NCBI RefSeq assembly: GCF_021228795.1
Contig: NZ_CP089309.1
Location: 2,852,001-2,916,000, forward strand
Length of the DNA: 64,000 nucleotides
Reading direction: 5' to 3'
Source: Thiocapsa bogorovii
GTDB taxonomy: Bacteria; Pseudomonadota; Gammaproteobacteria; Chromatiales; Chromatiaceae
The stretch's first letter is position 1. Every line of letters begins with the position of its first letter. The translations under genes and the position numbers were made by a program. Below, piece after piece: positions 49,900-57,886 of this stretch. The notes under the pieces were generated by a model. That model was not told the DNA's origin. It saw only the letters and a list, made by a program, of their open reading frames with translations, and made no database searches.

Positions 49900-50825
49900 C
49901 CAGGCAAGCTTTCTTCGCCGAGGCTGACCGGATCCTGATGGATCGTGATGTCCGAGTCCGGATGCAGATCACGAATGCGCGCCTCGACATCGAGCGCGAC
50001 CTGATGGGCGGCGAGCAGCGGCAAGGTGTCGTCGAGCTCGAGATGGAGCTGGATAATCAGGGATTGTCCGGAGCGGCGTGTCCGCAATCCATGCACCCCC
50101 AGTGCGCCGGGAACCGAAGCTGCGAGGTCCAGGATACGGCGGCGTGCCTCTTCGGGGAGCTCGCGGTCCATCAGGAGTTGGACGGCGTCGAAGCCGATCC
50201 GCAAGGCGCTGTAGAGGATGTAGGCCCCGATGGCCAGCCCGAACAGCGGATCGAATCCGGACCAGCCCGCGGAGGCAAGCAGCAACGCCACAACGGTCGC
50301 GGCATTCGTGGCCAGGTCTGTCGCGTAGTGCAGGGCGTCCGCCCGGATCGCCGCCGACCCGGTGCGGCGGATGACGTGCCGTTGGAACGCCAACAACGCG
50401 AGCGTGATCAGGATCGCGAAACCGATGACGAGCAGTCCGACACCGGCTTCCGCGATGGGTTGTGGATGGAGCAGACGGTCGACCGCCTGCACTCCGAGGA
50501 ACACGGCCGAGCCGGCAATCAAGGTCGCCTGTCCGAGCGCGGCGAGGGCTTCGGCCTTCCCGTGACCGAAACGATGCTCGGCATCCGGCGGCATCAGCGA
50601 CCAATGCACCGCCAGCAGGTTCACCAGCGAGGCGCCCGCGTCCATCGCGGAATCCACCAACGAGGCCAGCACGCTGACCGATCCCGTAACCAACCAGGCT
50701 CCGAGCTTCGCCAGGATCAGTAGACAGGCCGTCGCGACCGAGGCGTAGGTGGCCAGACGGAGGAGTCTGCTGTTCGAGCCGGCGGTGTCGGCTGATCCGG
50801 CGGACTCGGGCGTGCTCGGACTCAC
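49896..50825 (-). CDS. Cation diffusion facilitator (FieF/CzcD-like)
   Basis: A GTG start at 50825 with AAGGAG seven bases upstream gives 309 residues, matching the usual length of FieF. The longer ATG frame adds an unrelated Pro-rich segment. Six membrane helices are predicted. The zinc/iron site residues appear as LVDSAMDAGASLVNL and DALHYATDLATNAA (HxxxD), and the cytoplasmic domain contains HGLRTRRSGQSLIIQLHLELD. It exports divalent metals (Zn, Fe or Co) in exchange for protons. The stop codon lies in the arm of repeat copy E. Confidence 0.9.
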   Translation of the reverse strand: MSPSTPESAGSADTAGSNSRLLRLATYASVATACLLILAKLGAWLVTGSVSVLASLVDSAMDAGASLVNLLAVHWSLMPPDAEHRFGHGKAEALAALGQATLIAGSAVFLGVQAVDRLLHPQPIAEAGVGLLVIGFAILITLALLAFQRHVIRRTGSAAIRADALHYATDLATNAATVVALLLASAGWSGFDPLFGLAIGAYILYSALRIGFDAVQLLMDRELPEEARRRILDLAASVPGALGVHGLRTRRSGQSLIIQLHLELDDTLPLLAAHQVALDVEARIRDLHPDSDITIHQDPVSLGEESLPG

Positions 50826-51002
50826 TGCGGTGCTCCTTTTGGGGTGACGAAAGCCTCCAGCGATCGGCCTCCGGCCATGAGCCATCGGCGTTCGATGTCC
50901 GGATCCGGATGGGGCAATGACCCCACCCGGTGAATACATTCACGCCGGCCGACTGCGGCTGGAAACGGGAGGCTCTCCCGAGAACGCGAACGCCCGGCGC
51001 CG

Positions 51003-52058
51003 CTATTCCTCGAACACCAATGCGATCGGCTTCTGCATAAAGGCATGTCTGACCTGGGCATTGTCGAATACCGAGACGCCGAACGGGTAGGCGGCCGTCA
51101 AATCTTCAAATTGCACGTCCGTCTCGCTGCTGGTGACCAGCTTCCGCCGCATCTCCATCGTCCAGACCCCGTCGTTCCAGGACAACCCGAGCGCGATATC
51201 GCCGCGGTCGCCCTCGAAGGGGGCGATCATGATGGACGCGACCTCATCGCCGGGCTCGAATCGACTCTCGTCGAAGGGGACCTTGTCGTCAGCCATGACC
51301 CAATAGGCCCCGCCTTTGTTGGCGGCCTTGCCGTCGCTGGCCATGAATTCCGGCATGCCCTCGACCAGCTCGATGTCCGTGTATCCGCCGCCGGTCTTCG
51401 CGTCGCTCTTTCGCCCGGCGTTCTTCGCGGTCTCCGGGTCGAAGCGGGTGTGATCCAGCCACTGGTCGTCGACTTGTCCAACGGGGCCGGTGCGCACGCT
51501 CTTGATGTGCCACATATCGCCGCGCTCGCCTTCGTTTTCAGTGTACTTGTTACCGTATGGCTTAGGTGGCTCGTCGTCGTGGCACGCGGCGAAACAGCCA
51601 TCGGCCTCGAAGTCAGGGATCGAGTTGTCGATCGGCCAGATCAGGGCGGCCTTGTCTTCGTAGAAGCTGTTGTTGTCGCCACCGACGTCTTCGGGATCCT
51701 TGAGCTTCTTCCAGGAGCCGTCGGCCTGTTTGACGTAAGGCGAGCGCCGCTCCGAATGGGTCGGGTCCTCGTACTGCAGCAGCAGAAAAAGCTCGTCGCC
51801 GACGCGTGCCGCGCGAATGGTGCCGTCCGTGCTGCCCTTATCGCCGAAATTCGCGCCCTTCTTGAAATGGAGCTTCGCCGGTGCGGCTGCGGCCCAAACC
51901 GCATCGTCGGCCACCCCGTCTAGGGTCGGCGCCGTGTCGAAGGCAATTGCCGTCACCGTTTCGAGCGCCCGCGAGGCGAGCGCGGGAGCACAGAACGCAC
52001 CGCTGGCGACGAGCAGGGCCGAGAAGGCCATCGTCTTTCTTTTCGGGTTTGCAATCAT
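51003..52058 (-). CDS. Ethylbenzene-dehydrogenase-type haem-binding protein
   Basis: This 351-residue protein has a signal peptide (FSALLVASGAFCAPALA). Its beta-rich domain is of the EB_dh (gamma-subunit haem b) type, with FDTAPTLDGVADDAVWAAA near the start and later DELFLLLQYEDPTHSERRSP and the WPIDNSIPDFEADGC segment. The sequence GCFAACHDDE places Cys, three residues, Cys-His (about residues 154-159). This is a CX3CH haem-attachment motif instead of the usual CXXCH. It lies 1 kb downstream of the DHC/SHP/cytochrome b operon on the same strand. It could be its periplasmic electron partner, but no molybdoenzyme is present here. Confidence 0.8.
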   Translation of the reverse strand: MIANPKRKTMAFSALLVASGAFCAPALASRALETVTAIAFDTAPTLDGVADDAVWAAAAPAKLHFKKGANFGDKGSTDGTIRAARVGDELFLLLQYEDPTHSERRSPYVKQADGSWKKLKDPEDVGGDNNSFYEDKAALIWPIDNSIPDFEADGCFAACHDDEPPKPYGNKYTENEGERGDMWHIKSVRTGPVGQVDDQWLDHTRFDPETAKNAGRKSDAKTGGGYTDIELVEGMPEFMASDGKAANKGGAYWVMADDKVPFDESRFEPGDEVASIMIAPFEGDRGDIALGLSWNDGVWTMEMRRKLVTSSETDVQFEDLTAAYPFGVSVFDNAQVRHAFMQKPIALVFEE

Positions 52059-52465
52059 CTTCGGGTTCCTCTGGTGGTCGTCGTTGTTGTTTTGATTGCC
52101 CGGATCGGAACTCTGCCGGTGACGTGCCCTCGTGGATCCTGCGTGCGCACCGCCCTCCCGCCCTCCCGTCGTCCTCCGATTCCGACGAGTGCATGGGGTG
52201 GATGAGACCGCAGCGCGTACGTCCGTTCGAGGTACGCGGCAGCCGGTGCGAATGCACGGGCCTTTCGTATTTCGCGATCGAGCGATAGCCAACCTGTCGA
52301 ATCGGATACCGCTCTCCGTCTTGTACCGCCGACCAGGACGCAACACAATCCCGCCGCAGGCTCCCGAAGCATCCCGGTCAGTCGTCGTTGCGACACTCCT
52401 CGCGGTCCTCGGCATCGCCGCTGCGATGACATTCCGTTTGGCCCCGATTCAGCGAGGCGGAGCCG
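52059..52465. other. Non-coding region upstream of the EB_dh-type gene
   Basis: This 407-bp stretch has open frames on both strands but none with recognisable motifs. It probably contains the promoter of the haem protein gene and the last decayed part of the oxidoreductase remnant. Confidence 0.35.
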
Positions 52466-52758
52466 AAGGATTCGGATGTGGATATTCCAGGCCGGCACGC
52501 CGGCGGTTTCCAGCGCAGGAACCAACGCCGCCATCATCGGGGGCGGGCCGCAGACATCGCATTCGTAACGGCCGAGGTTTAGTGCCGCTTGCAGAAGTCG
52601 GATAGCCGATGCAGCGCCGCGCCCGCTTCGCCGCCAACGCGTTGGGTTTGCAGTGCGCGGAACTTGCCTCGGAAGCGATGACGGGCGACCAGGGCGAAAC
52701 CGGCCACCTGCGCGAGAATCAGAACGCCGATCAGGCTTGAAAGGGTTGCGGTACTCAT
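52466..52758 (-). pseudogene. Internally deleted FAD/NAD(P)-type reductase remnant
   Basis: Two pieces are seen on the - strand. A 59-codon frame from the ATG at 52758 encodes a membrane anchor (SLIGVLILAQVAGFALVARHRF) and stops at 52579. In another frame just after it, the sequence YECDVCGPPPMMAAL continues to VPAWNIHI. The CGPPPM motif is the NAD(P)-binding end of ferredoxin-NADP reductase-type flavoenzymes, such as NqrF. A normal enzyme has about 250 residues between them, so the gene appears to have lost its FAD core. The first piece could alternatively be a small independent membrane protein. Confidence 0.5.
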
Positions 52759-52864
52759 GATGCCTGTCCGATCAAAGTGGTCCCCGGTGGCCCGCCGACA
52801 CAGATGCCGCACTCGGCCACCGGGGATGAGATCAAGGTCCGATCTCGACGCAGCCCGAGAAGGC

Positions 52865-53467
52865 TCAGTCGTCCCAGCGTCCGTGACCGGGGATGGAGAC
52901 CTGCTTTTCGTTGTAGACACCCTCGGCGGCGCCGCGGTGGCAACTGTTGCACTGGCTGAAGCTGCCGACCTCCGGGTTGCCGGTCACCAGACGGGCCGGG
53001 ATTTCGTCGTGCTCATGCAGGAAATAGCGGGTCTCGGTGATGCGCGGGAGCGCCGTCCCTTGGCCCAACGCCGATGTGTTCGCGCTCACCGCAAAGGCTC
53101 GCGAGCGCGAACGCTCGGCTTGGTCGGCCGAGTTGCTCAGCAGAAACGCGGTGATATCGGCGCGGACGTCGTCGGCCAGCGAGGCGTCGTCGCCGTAGTG
53201 GTCGCTCAACCCGGCTGGACTCATGATCTGCGTCCAGGCATCGCCGGGCAGCAAACCCGGCTGATAGGCCATGTGGCAGGAGCCGCATTCCTCGCTGTAG
53301 GTCGCATTCACGACCGGGGCGACATCGGGGCGGGATTTCAGCCAACCGTCGCCTTTTTCATGCCTTTCGTGATCGTCGTCGTCGGAATCGCCGAGCGCCA
53401 AGCCGACGGCGCCCAATGAAAGGATTGCGATGGCCAGTATGGCGACCGTCTTTGTCGATGTGCGCAT
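52865..53467 (-). CDS. Diheme cytochrome c (DHC family)
   Basis: This 200-residue exported protein has a signal sequence (VAILAIAILSLGAVGLALG), an acidic linker, and two CXXCH haem sites: CGSCH at 61-65 and CNSCH at 173-177. The context YSEECGSCHMAYQPGLLP and FSQCNSCHRGAAEGVYNE is typical of the DHC partner of SHP in Rhodobacter and relatives. It would receive electrons from the membrane cytochrome b and pass them to SHP. The gene lies downstream of the SHP-type gene in the same operon. Confidence 0.9.
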   Translation of the reverse strand: MRTSTKTVAILAIAILSLGAVGLALGDSDDDDHERHEKGDGWLKSRPDVAPVVNATYSEECGSCHMAYQPGLLPGDAWTQIMSPAGLSDHYGDDASLADDVRADITAFLLSNSADQAERSRSRAFAVSANTSALGQGTALPRITETRYFLHEHDEIPARLVTGNPEVGSFSQCNSCHRGAAEGVYNEKQVSIPGHGRWDD

Positions 53468-53483
53468 GGGGGGCAGCTCCTGA

Positions 53484-53840
53484 TTACTGGGTTTGGATGT
53501 AACTGATGAAATCGGCCTTCTCCCCGGCGGTGCATTCCCGCCCGAGGGTCCAGCGGCAGTTGCGCAGCAGCCATTTCTCGACCTTAGCCTGATCCGTCAG
53601 GCGCTGCGGATTCACCGATGGCGCCAAGGGCTCGATGACCTTGTTGGTCACCGCGTGTCGGCCGGGTTTGGTCAGGTCACGGCCGTGGCAGGTGACGCAG
53701 CTGCGCGCCGGTGAACCGTCCGTTTGTGGGTACTCCTTGGTCCAACCCGCGGCACCTGCCGCCGCGTCGCCGGCAAGGGACGCGGCCGGGATTGCCAAGG
53801 CACCGGAGACGAGGATCAGAGCGGCTAGAGTTGCTTTCAT
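53484..53840 (-). CDS. SHP-type monoheme cytochrome c (DUF1924)
   Basis: From the ATG at 53840 this is a 118-residue exported cytochrome, with signal ALILVSGALAIPAASLA. The haem site CVTCH is at 48-52. The characteristic SHP C-terminal half is present: SVNPQRLTDQAKVEKWLLRN and CRWTLGRECTAGEKADFISY. SHP has an unusual Asn haem ligand that allows oxygen or NO binding. The start at 53852 (MRPDM) is possible, because that ATG directly follows the cytochrome b stop (TAAATG). It sits between cytochrome b and DHC in the same order as in other SHP clusters. Confidence 0.9.
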   Translation of the reverse strand: MKATLAALILVSGALAIPAASLAGDAAAGAAGWTKEYPQTDGSPARSCVTCHGRDLTKPGRHAVTNKVIEPLAPSVNPQRLTDQAKVEKWLLRNCRWTLGRECTAGEKADFISYIQTQ

Positions 53841-53852
53841 GTCGGGTCTCAT

Positions 53853-54479
53853 TTAGATGTTCTTCCGCTTCAATCCGGTGATCATGCCGCCGATCAGGTT
53901 TTCCCGATGCGAGAGACTGGAGAAGATGACGCCGGCCACATGGGCCAAGATCAACACGAGCGTGAGATTGGCCATGACCTCGTGGACCTCCTCGAAGAAG
54001 TGGCCCCAAGATCCCGGCAGGCCGCTCATCAGCGGTGCCAGAGGACCGGAGAGCTCCTCCGCGCCGTAGACCGCGAGCCCGCTCAGTCCGGTGAGTGCGA
54101 CCGCGATCATCAGGGCGATCACCATGGCGCCGCCGGCCGGGTTGTGTCCCAGGTAGCGCGGTGCACGCAGCCTCAGGGCGTCTCGGACATAGGCCAGGAC
54201 GTCGCTCGGCTTGCGCACAAAATCGCTGAATCGGGCGTGACGGGTGCCGATCACACCCCAGACCAGGCGAACGGCGATCAGGCTCAACACCAGATAGCCG
54301 GCCCAGACATGGACGCCGAGAAGGTCGTCCTCGACGATGAAAGCCGTGGCGAAACCGCCGACCAGTGCCCAATGAAAAACCCGGACCAGAGGATCCCAGA
54401 CACGGATGCGGGTCGTGGGTTCGAGCTCGGCAGCCCGAGATGGATGGGTCGCCGAGGCGGCCATAGCGTTTGTCGTCAT
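53853..54479 (-). CDS. Membrane cytochrome b561-type subunit
   Basis: From the ATG at 54479 (GGAG nine bases upstream) this is a 208-residue four-helix cytochrome b. Haem-ligand His residues are visible in LVRVFHWALVGGF, LLGVHVWAGYL, FFEEVHEVMANL and LILAHVAGVIF. It would oxidise quinol and donate electrons to DHC and SHP. An upstream in-frame ATG at 54515 is possible but has a poorer ribosome-binding site. It is the first gene of the three-gene DHC-SHP-cyt b operon. It diverges from the PepSY gene, with a 209-bp promoter region between. Confidence 0.88.
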   Translation of the reverse strand: MTTNAMAASATHPSRAAELEPTTRIRVWDPLVRVFHWALVGGFATAFIVEDDLLGVHVWAGYLVLSLIAVRLVWGVIGTRHARFSDFVRKPSDVLAYVRDALRLRAPRYLGHNPAGGAMVIALMIAVALTGLSGLAVYGAEELSGPLAPLMSGLPGSWGHFFEEVHEVMANLTLVLILAHVAGVIFSSLSHRENLIGGMITGLKRKNI

Positions 54480-54688
54480 CTGCATGTTCTCCGTTGTCGA
54501 TTGAATCTGAACCACGACCGCTGCGGCGGCTCCGAAGCGTCTCCGGCCGACCCCGAGGTCGACTGCGGAAGAGCGCGTTGCCTGTCTTACCGGTCGCGGT
54601 TGGGTGCAGATTACGGAGGTGACACTGACGAAATCCTGTGCGCCCTTGTCAGCAAACGGTCAGCTTGGTTCGGTTCATAATCGCTGCC

Positions 54689-55045
54689 ATGAACACCCAG
54701 CCGTATCGTCGTCGACTCTTGGCCGCCCTCGTGGCGTCCGCGATCGCCCCGTCCGTGTCTCTCGCGAATCCGCCGGGACATGAGGGAGTGGGCGAGGCGC
54801 GTCATGATCACGACCGTGCCCGGAACGCCTTCCAGCAGGGCGAGGTCCGCCCAATCGCCGAGATCCTGCGGGGAGTTGCGGACGCGGTTCCCGGAGAGGT
54901 CATCGAGGTCGAGCTCGAGCGTGAGAATTGGCTCGGCGAGAGGCGCTGGGTCTACGAGATCAAGCTGATCGCGCCCGACGGGCGAGTGCTGGAGGTGTTG
55001 GTCGATGGTCCGACGGCCGAAATCATTGCGGTGGAGGAGGATTGA
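54689..55045 (+). CDS. PepSY-domain periplasmic protein
   Basis: This 118-residue exported protein has signal RRRLLAALVASAIAPSVSLA. It has a His/Asp-rich stretch (GHEGVGEARHDHDRA) and a PepSY domain (VIEVELERENWLGERRWVYEIKLIAPDGRVLEVLVDG). It is co-transcribed with the response regulator: its TGA overlaps the next ATG (TGATG). The arrangement parallels the PepSY gene at 45975-46277. Confidence 0.88.
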   Translation: MNTQPYRRRLLAALVASAIAPSVSLANPPGHEGVGEARHDHDRARNAFQQGEVRPIAEILRGVADAVPGEVIEVELERENWLGERRWVYEIKLIAPDGRVLEVLVDGPTAEIIAVEED

Positions 55046-55713
55046 TGCGCCTGCTCTTGGTCGAGGACGATGCACGGCTCGCCGAGGGCCTGGTGGCCGC
55101 GCTGAGCGGCGCGGGTTTCGTTGTCGATCACGAGGCCGACGGCGAGGCCGCCTGGTTCAAAGGCGATACCGAGAGCTATGCCGCGGTGATCCTTGATCTG
55201 GGGCTGCCGAGGATGGACGGGCTCTCGATCCTGCGCAAATGGCGGGCGAACGGGCAGCGGTTCCCGGTGCTGATCCTGACCGCGCGGGGCGACTGGCATG
55301 AACGGGTCGAGGGTATTGACGCCGGCGCCGACGACTATCTTCCCAAGCCCTTCCGGATGGAGGAGCTGCTGGCGCGTCTGCGTGCCCTGGTGCGCCGTTC
55401 CGCGGGCCAAGCGAGCGCCGTGCTCGTCAAGGGTCCGGCCGTCTTGGACACCCGGCGGATGGCCGTCACGGTCGAGGGTGTCCCGATCCACCTCTCCCCT
55501 CAGGAGTACCGCCTCGTCAGCTATCTGATGCAGCACGCCGGGCGCGTCGTCTCCCAGCTCGAGCTCACGGAGCAGCTCTATGCGCAGGATTTCGAGCGTG
55601 AGTCCAACGCCGTGGAGGTCCTGGTCGGGCGAGTACGCCGCAAGCTCGGGGTGGATCTGATCCAGACGCGGCGTGGGTTCGGGTACTTGGTCGAGGAGGC
55701 CGACGATGATTGA
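55045..55713 (+). CDS. OmpR-family response regulator
   Basis: This 222-residue regulator has a receiver domain with phospho-acceptor D51 (VILDLGLPRMDG), Lys in GADDYLPKPF, and a winged-helix output domain ending in LIQTRRGFGYLVEE. It is a paralogue of the regulator at 45115-45777, with the same PepSY partner. In other bacteria SHP clusters are reported beside QseBC-like pairs (from memory), so it probably controls the divergent DHC-SHP-cytochrome b operon. A REPIN-like repeat follows before the kinase gene. Confidence 0.94.
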   Translation: MRLLLVEDDARLAEGLVAALSGAGFVVDHEADGEAAWFKGDTESYAAVILDLGLPRMDGLSILRKWRANGQRFPVLILTARGDWHERVEGIDAGADDYLPKPFRMEELLARLRALVRRSAGQASAVLVKGPAVLDTRRMAVTVEGVPIHLSPQEYRLVSYLMQHAGRVVSQLELTEQLYAQDFERESNAVEVLVGRVRRKLGVDLIQTRRGFGYLVEEADDD

Positions 55714-55756
55714 ACGTGTTTGCGTCACCCTGACGCGCCCTGTCCGAACAGCGGTC

Positions 55757-55835
55757 TAGGGTGCGGTGAGGTACGAACCGCACCGATTGGCGCTCCGGTC
55801 GACGCACGGTGCGGTTCGTACCTCACCGCACCCTA
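55757..55835. repeat. REPIN-like perfect inverted repeat (29-bp arms)
   Basis: A 29-bp arm beginning TAGGGTGCGGTGAGG (55757-55785) is repeated exactly inverted at 55807-55835, with a 21-bp spacer. Each arm has its own hairpin (GGTGCGG/CCGCACC). The head TAGGGTG is shared with the repeat at 33160-33235, so both belong to one REP-type class. Confidence 0.85.
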
Positions 55836-55877
55836 CGCGAGCTGGAACCCGACGTGTTGCGCGGGACGGGTTTTAAC

Positions 55878-57254
55878 ATGACCCGCCGCTCGCTGCGCGC
55901 TCGCCTCTGGATCGGCGCCGCGCTCTCGATCACGCTGGCCCTGGTGGTGTCGGGCCTCGGCCTCTTGACCCTCTTCGAGCGCCATGTCGAGCGCCGTATC
56001 GGCGAGGAGCTGCGGGCGCAGCTCAACCAGCTCGCCGCCGCGGTAACGGTCACGCCGGAGGGCGGCGTTCAGCTCGCGCGCGAGCCTGCCGATCCGCGTT
56101 TCGGACAGCCGTTGAGCGGGCTCTACTGGCAGATCGACGGCGCCGCTGGGTCGGGTCTGCTGCGCTCGCGTTCGCTCTGGGATCATCTGGTGGTGCTGAG
56201 CGACGACGACCTGGATCCGGGCACCGTCCACGCCCATGAGGTCGCGGGTCCCGATGGGCGACCCCTATTGGTCCGCGAGCGCCGGATTCGTCTGCAGACC
56301 GGCGACGGGCTTACATCCTTGCGTCTCATGGTGGGAGTCGATCGAGCGGAGCTCATCGCGGCGCGGGATGCATTCGCGGCCGACATGCTGCCCTATCTTG
56401 CCCTCATCGGGCTGGTCCTGGCGCTGGCGACCTTCGTCCAGATTCAGACCGGTCTCGCACCGCTCGACGCGGTGCGACGCGGCCTCGGGGAGATTCGTGC
56501 CGGCGGGACGCGGCGCCTCGGTGAAACCTACCCGGACGAGGTCATGCCGCTGGTCGGCGAGGTCAACGCCCTGTTGGAGGCCCGTGAGCAGGCGATCGAG
56601 CGTGCCCGGGCCTGGACCGCGGATCTCGCTCACGGACTCAAAACCCCACTCGGCGCGCTGGTGGCGGACGCGCAGCGCTTGCGCGAGGATGGCAATGCAC
56701 TCCTCGCAGATGACCTGGAGCACTTGGCGATGGGCATGCGGCGGCGGGTCGAGCGCGAGCTGGTCCGCGCCCGGTTGCGTTCAGGCGCCGGAGTCCAGCC
56801 GCCGGCCCATGCCGACGTGGTCGAGACCATTCACCGGCTCCTGCGCACGCTCAAACGCACCCCGGAGGGCGCGCGGCTGGACTGGCAGCTGGTCGCGCCG
56901 GCGCAGGCCCGTGCCGCGGTCATCGCCGACGATCTGCTGGAGTTACTGGGCAATCTGCTTGAGAACGCGGCCAAATGGGCGCGAAACGAGGTGGACATCC
57001 GAGTCACTGCCGGCGATCGCATCGAGATCTGCATCGAAGACGACGGTCCCGGCGTACCGGCAGAGCAGACGCCGAGGCTCGGCGAGCGCGGCTTGCGGCT
57101 CGACGAGCGCAGAGAAGGCAGCGGCCTCGGACTCGCGATCGCCCGGGATGTGGTGGATGCCTACGCCGGAGCGCTCGACTTCGAGCGCGCAAGCAAAGGC
57201 GGACTCTCGGTCCGGGTTTTGTTGCCGATGGATCAGCGAATGTCTCCCGGTTGA
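55878..57254 (+). CDS. Sensor histidine kinase (PhoQ/QseC-like)
   Basis: From the ATG at 55878 this is a 458-residue membrane kinase. The longer frame starts inside the upstream repeat and is not supported. Membrane helices are at about 15-35 and 170-190 around a periplasmic domain. The phospho-acceptor His lies in DLAHGLKTPLG, the N box in LLGNLLENAAKWARNEV, G1 in IEDDGPGVP and G2 in GSGLGLAIARDVVD. It works with the response regulator at 55045-55713. Its 3' end overlaps the convergent cytochrome b gene by 22 bp. Confidence 0.93.
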   Translation: MTRRSLRARLWIGAALSITLALVVSGLGLLTLFERHVERRIGEELRAQLNQLAAAVTVTPEGGVQLAREPADPRFGQPLSGLYWQIDGAAGSGLLRSRSLWDHLVVLSDDDLDPGTVHAHEVAGPDGRPLLVRERRIRLQTGDGLTSLRLMVGVDRAELIAARDAFAADMLPYLALIGLVLALATFVQIQTGLAPLDAVRRGLGEIRAGGTRRLGETYPDEVMPLVGEVNALLEAREQAIERARAWTADLAHGLKTPLGALVADAQRLREDGNALLADDLEHLAMGMRRRVERELVRARLRSGAGVQPPAHADVVETIHRLLRTLKRTPEGARLDWQLVAPAQARAAVIADDLLELLGNLLENAAKWARNEVDIRVTAGDRIEICIEDDGPGVPAEQTPRLGERGLRLDERREGSGLGLAIARDVVDAYAGALDFERASKGGLSVRVLLPMDQRMSPG

Positions 57255-57886
57255 TCCTTGCTCAGATAGGCCTCTTCTTCCGGTGTGAGGTCCACCTCGT
57301 CGAAACCGTTGATCATCGGCATCACATGCTCGCGGAAGGAGTGGCCGATGGTCAGCATGTAGACATGGATGAGCACGAACGCGAGGATCATGAAGGCGGC
57401 TGCCGTATGCACCACGGCGACGCCGTTGAGCCATTGCGTGGCGTGGGGCACGTCGCGCCAGGCGAAATAGAAGAGGTAGGCGAGTCCCGTGATCCAGATC
57501 GCCGGGAAGAGCACGATCTTCAGCATGAGATAGGCCAACGCCTGCAAAGGGTTGTGTTTGCGCCAATAGGCCTTGCGGTAGGGATGGCGCTCGCCCTTGA
57601 AGATACCGTAGCTATAGAAGCGCAGCACACCCCACATCCCCGATGCGGAGGGGATGAAGTGGCGCCAGGTGCGGGTCGTAAAGAGCCAGAACACACTGAA
57701 GATCCAGAGCAAGAGCAACGCGAGGGCGGCCGAGGTATGCAGGGTGACGGCCTCTTCGAAGGTGAAGAGATCATGGAAACCGTGCAGCCCGAAGCCGGTG
57801 ATCAGAAGTGCGACGATGAGCAGCATCTGGGACCAGTGCCAGAAGCGCTCGAACAGGCTGAAGATCTTGACGCGGCGTGTGGCCAT
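57233..57886 (-). CDS. Membrane cytochrome b (partner of the octaheme cytochrome)
   Basis: This 217-residue protein has four membrane helices. Haem-ligand His candidates occur in LFERFWHWSQMLLIVALL, VTLHTSAALALLLLW, AVVHTAAAFMILAFVLIHVYM. It is of the cytochrome b561/NiFe-hydrogenase b type and would transfer electrons from the quinol pool to the octaheme protein. Its ATG overlaps the upstream gene's stop (TGATG). The C-terminal tail (VDLTPEEEAYLSKDQPGDI) overlaps the kinase gene by 22 bp on the opposite strand. Confidence 0.88.
   Translation of the reverse strand: MATRRVKIFSLFERFWHWSQMLLIVALLITGFGLHGFHDLFTFEEAVTLHTSAALALLLLWIFSVFWLFTTRTWRHFIPSASGMWGVLRFYSYGIFKGERHPYRKAYWRKHNPLQALAYLMLKIVLFPAIWITGLAYLFYFAWRDVPHATQWLNGVAVVHTAAAFMILAFVLIHVYMLTIGHSFREHVMPMINGFDEVDLTPEEEAYLSKDQPGDIR

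Noticed and set aside
52132-52605. 157-codon + strand frame upstream of the EB_dh-type gene
   Set aside because: The composition is Arg/Pro rich with no recognisable domain, and it lies over a promoter region and a decayed reductase on the other strand.
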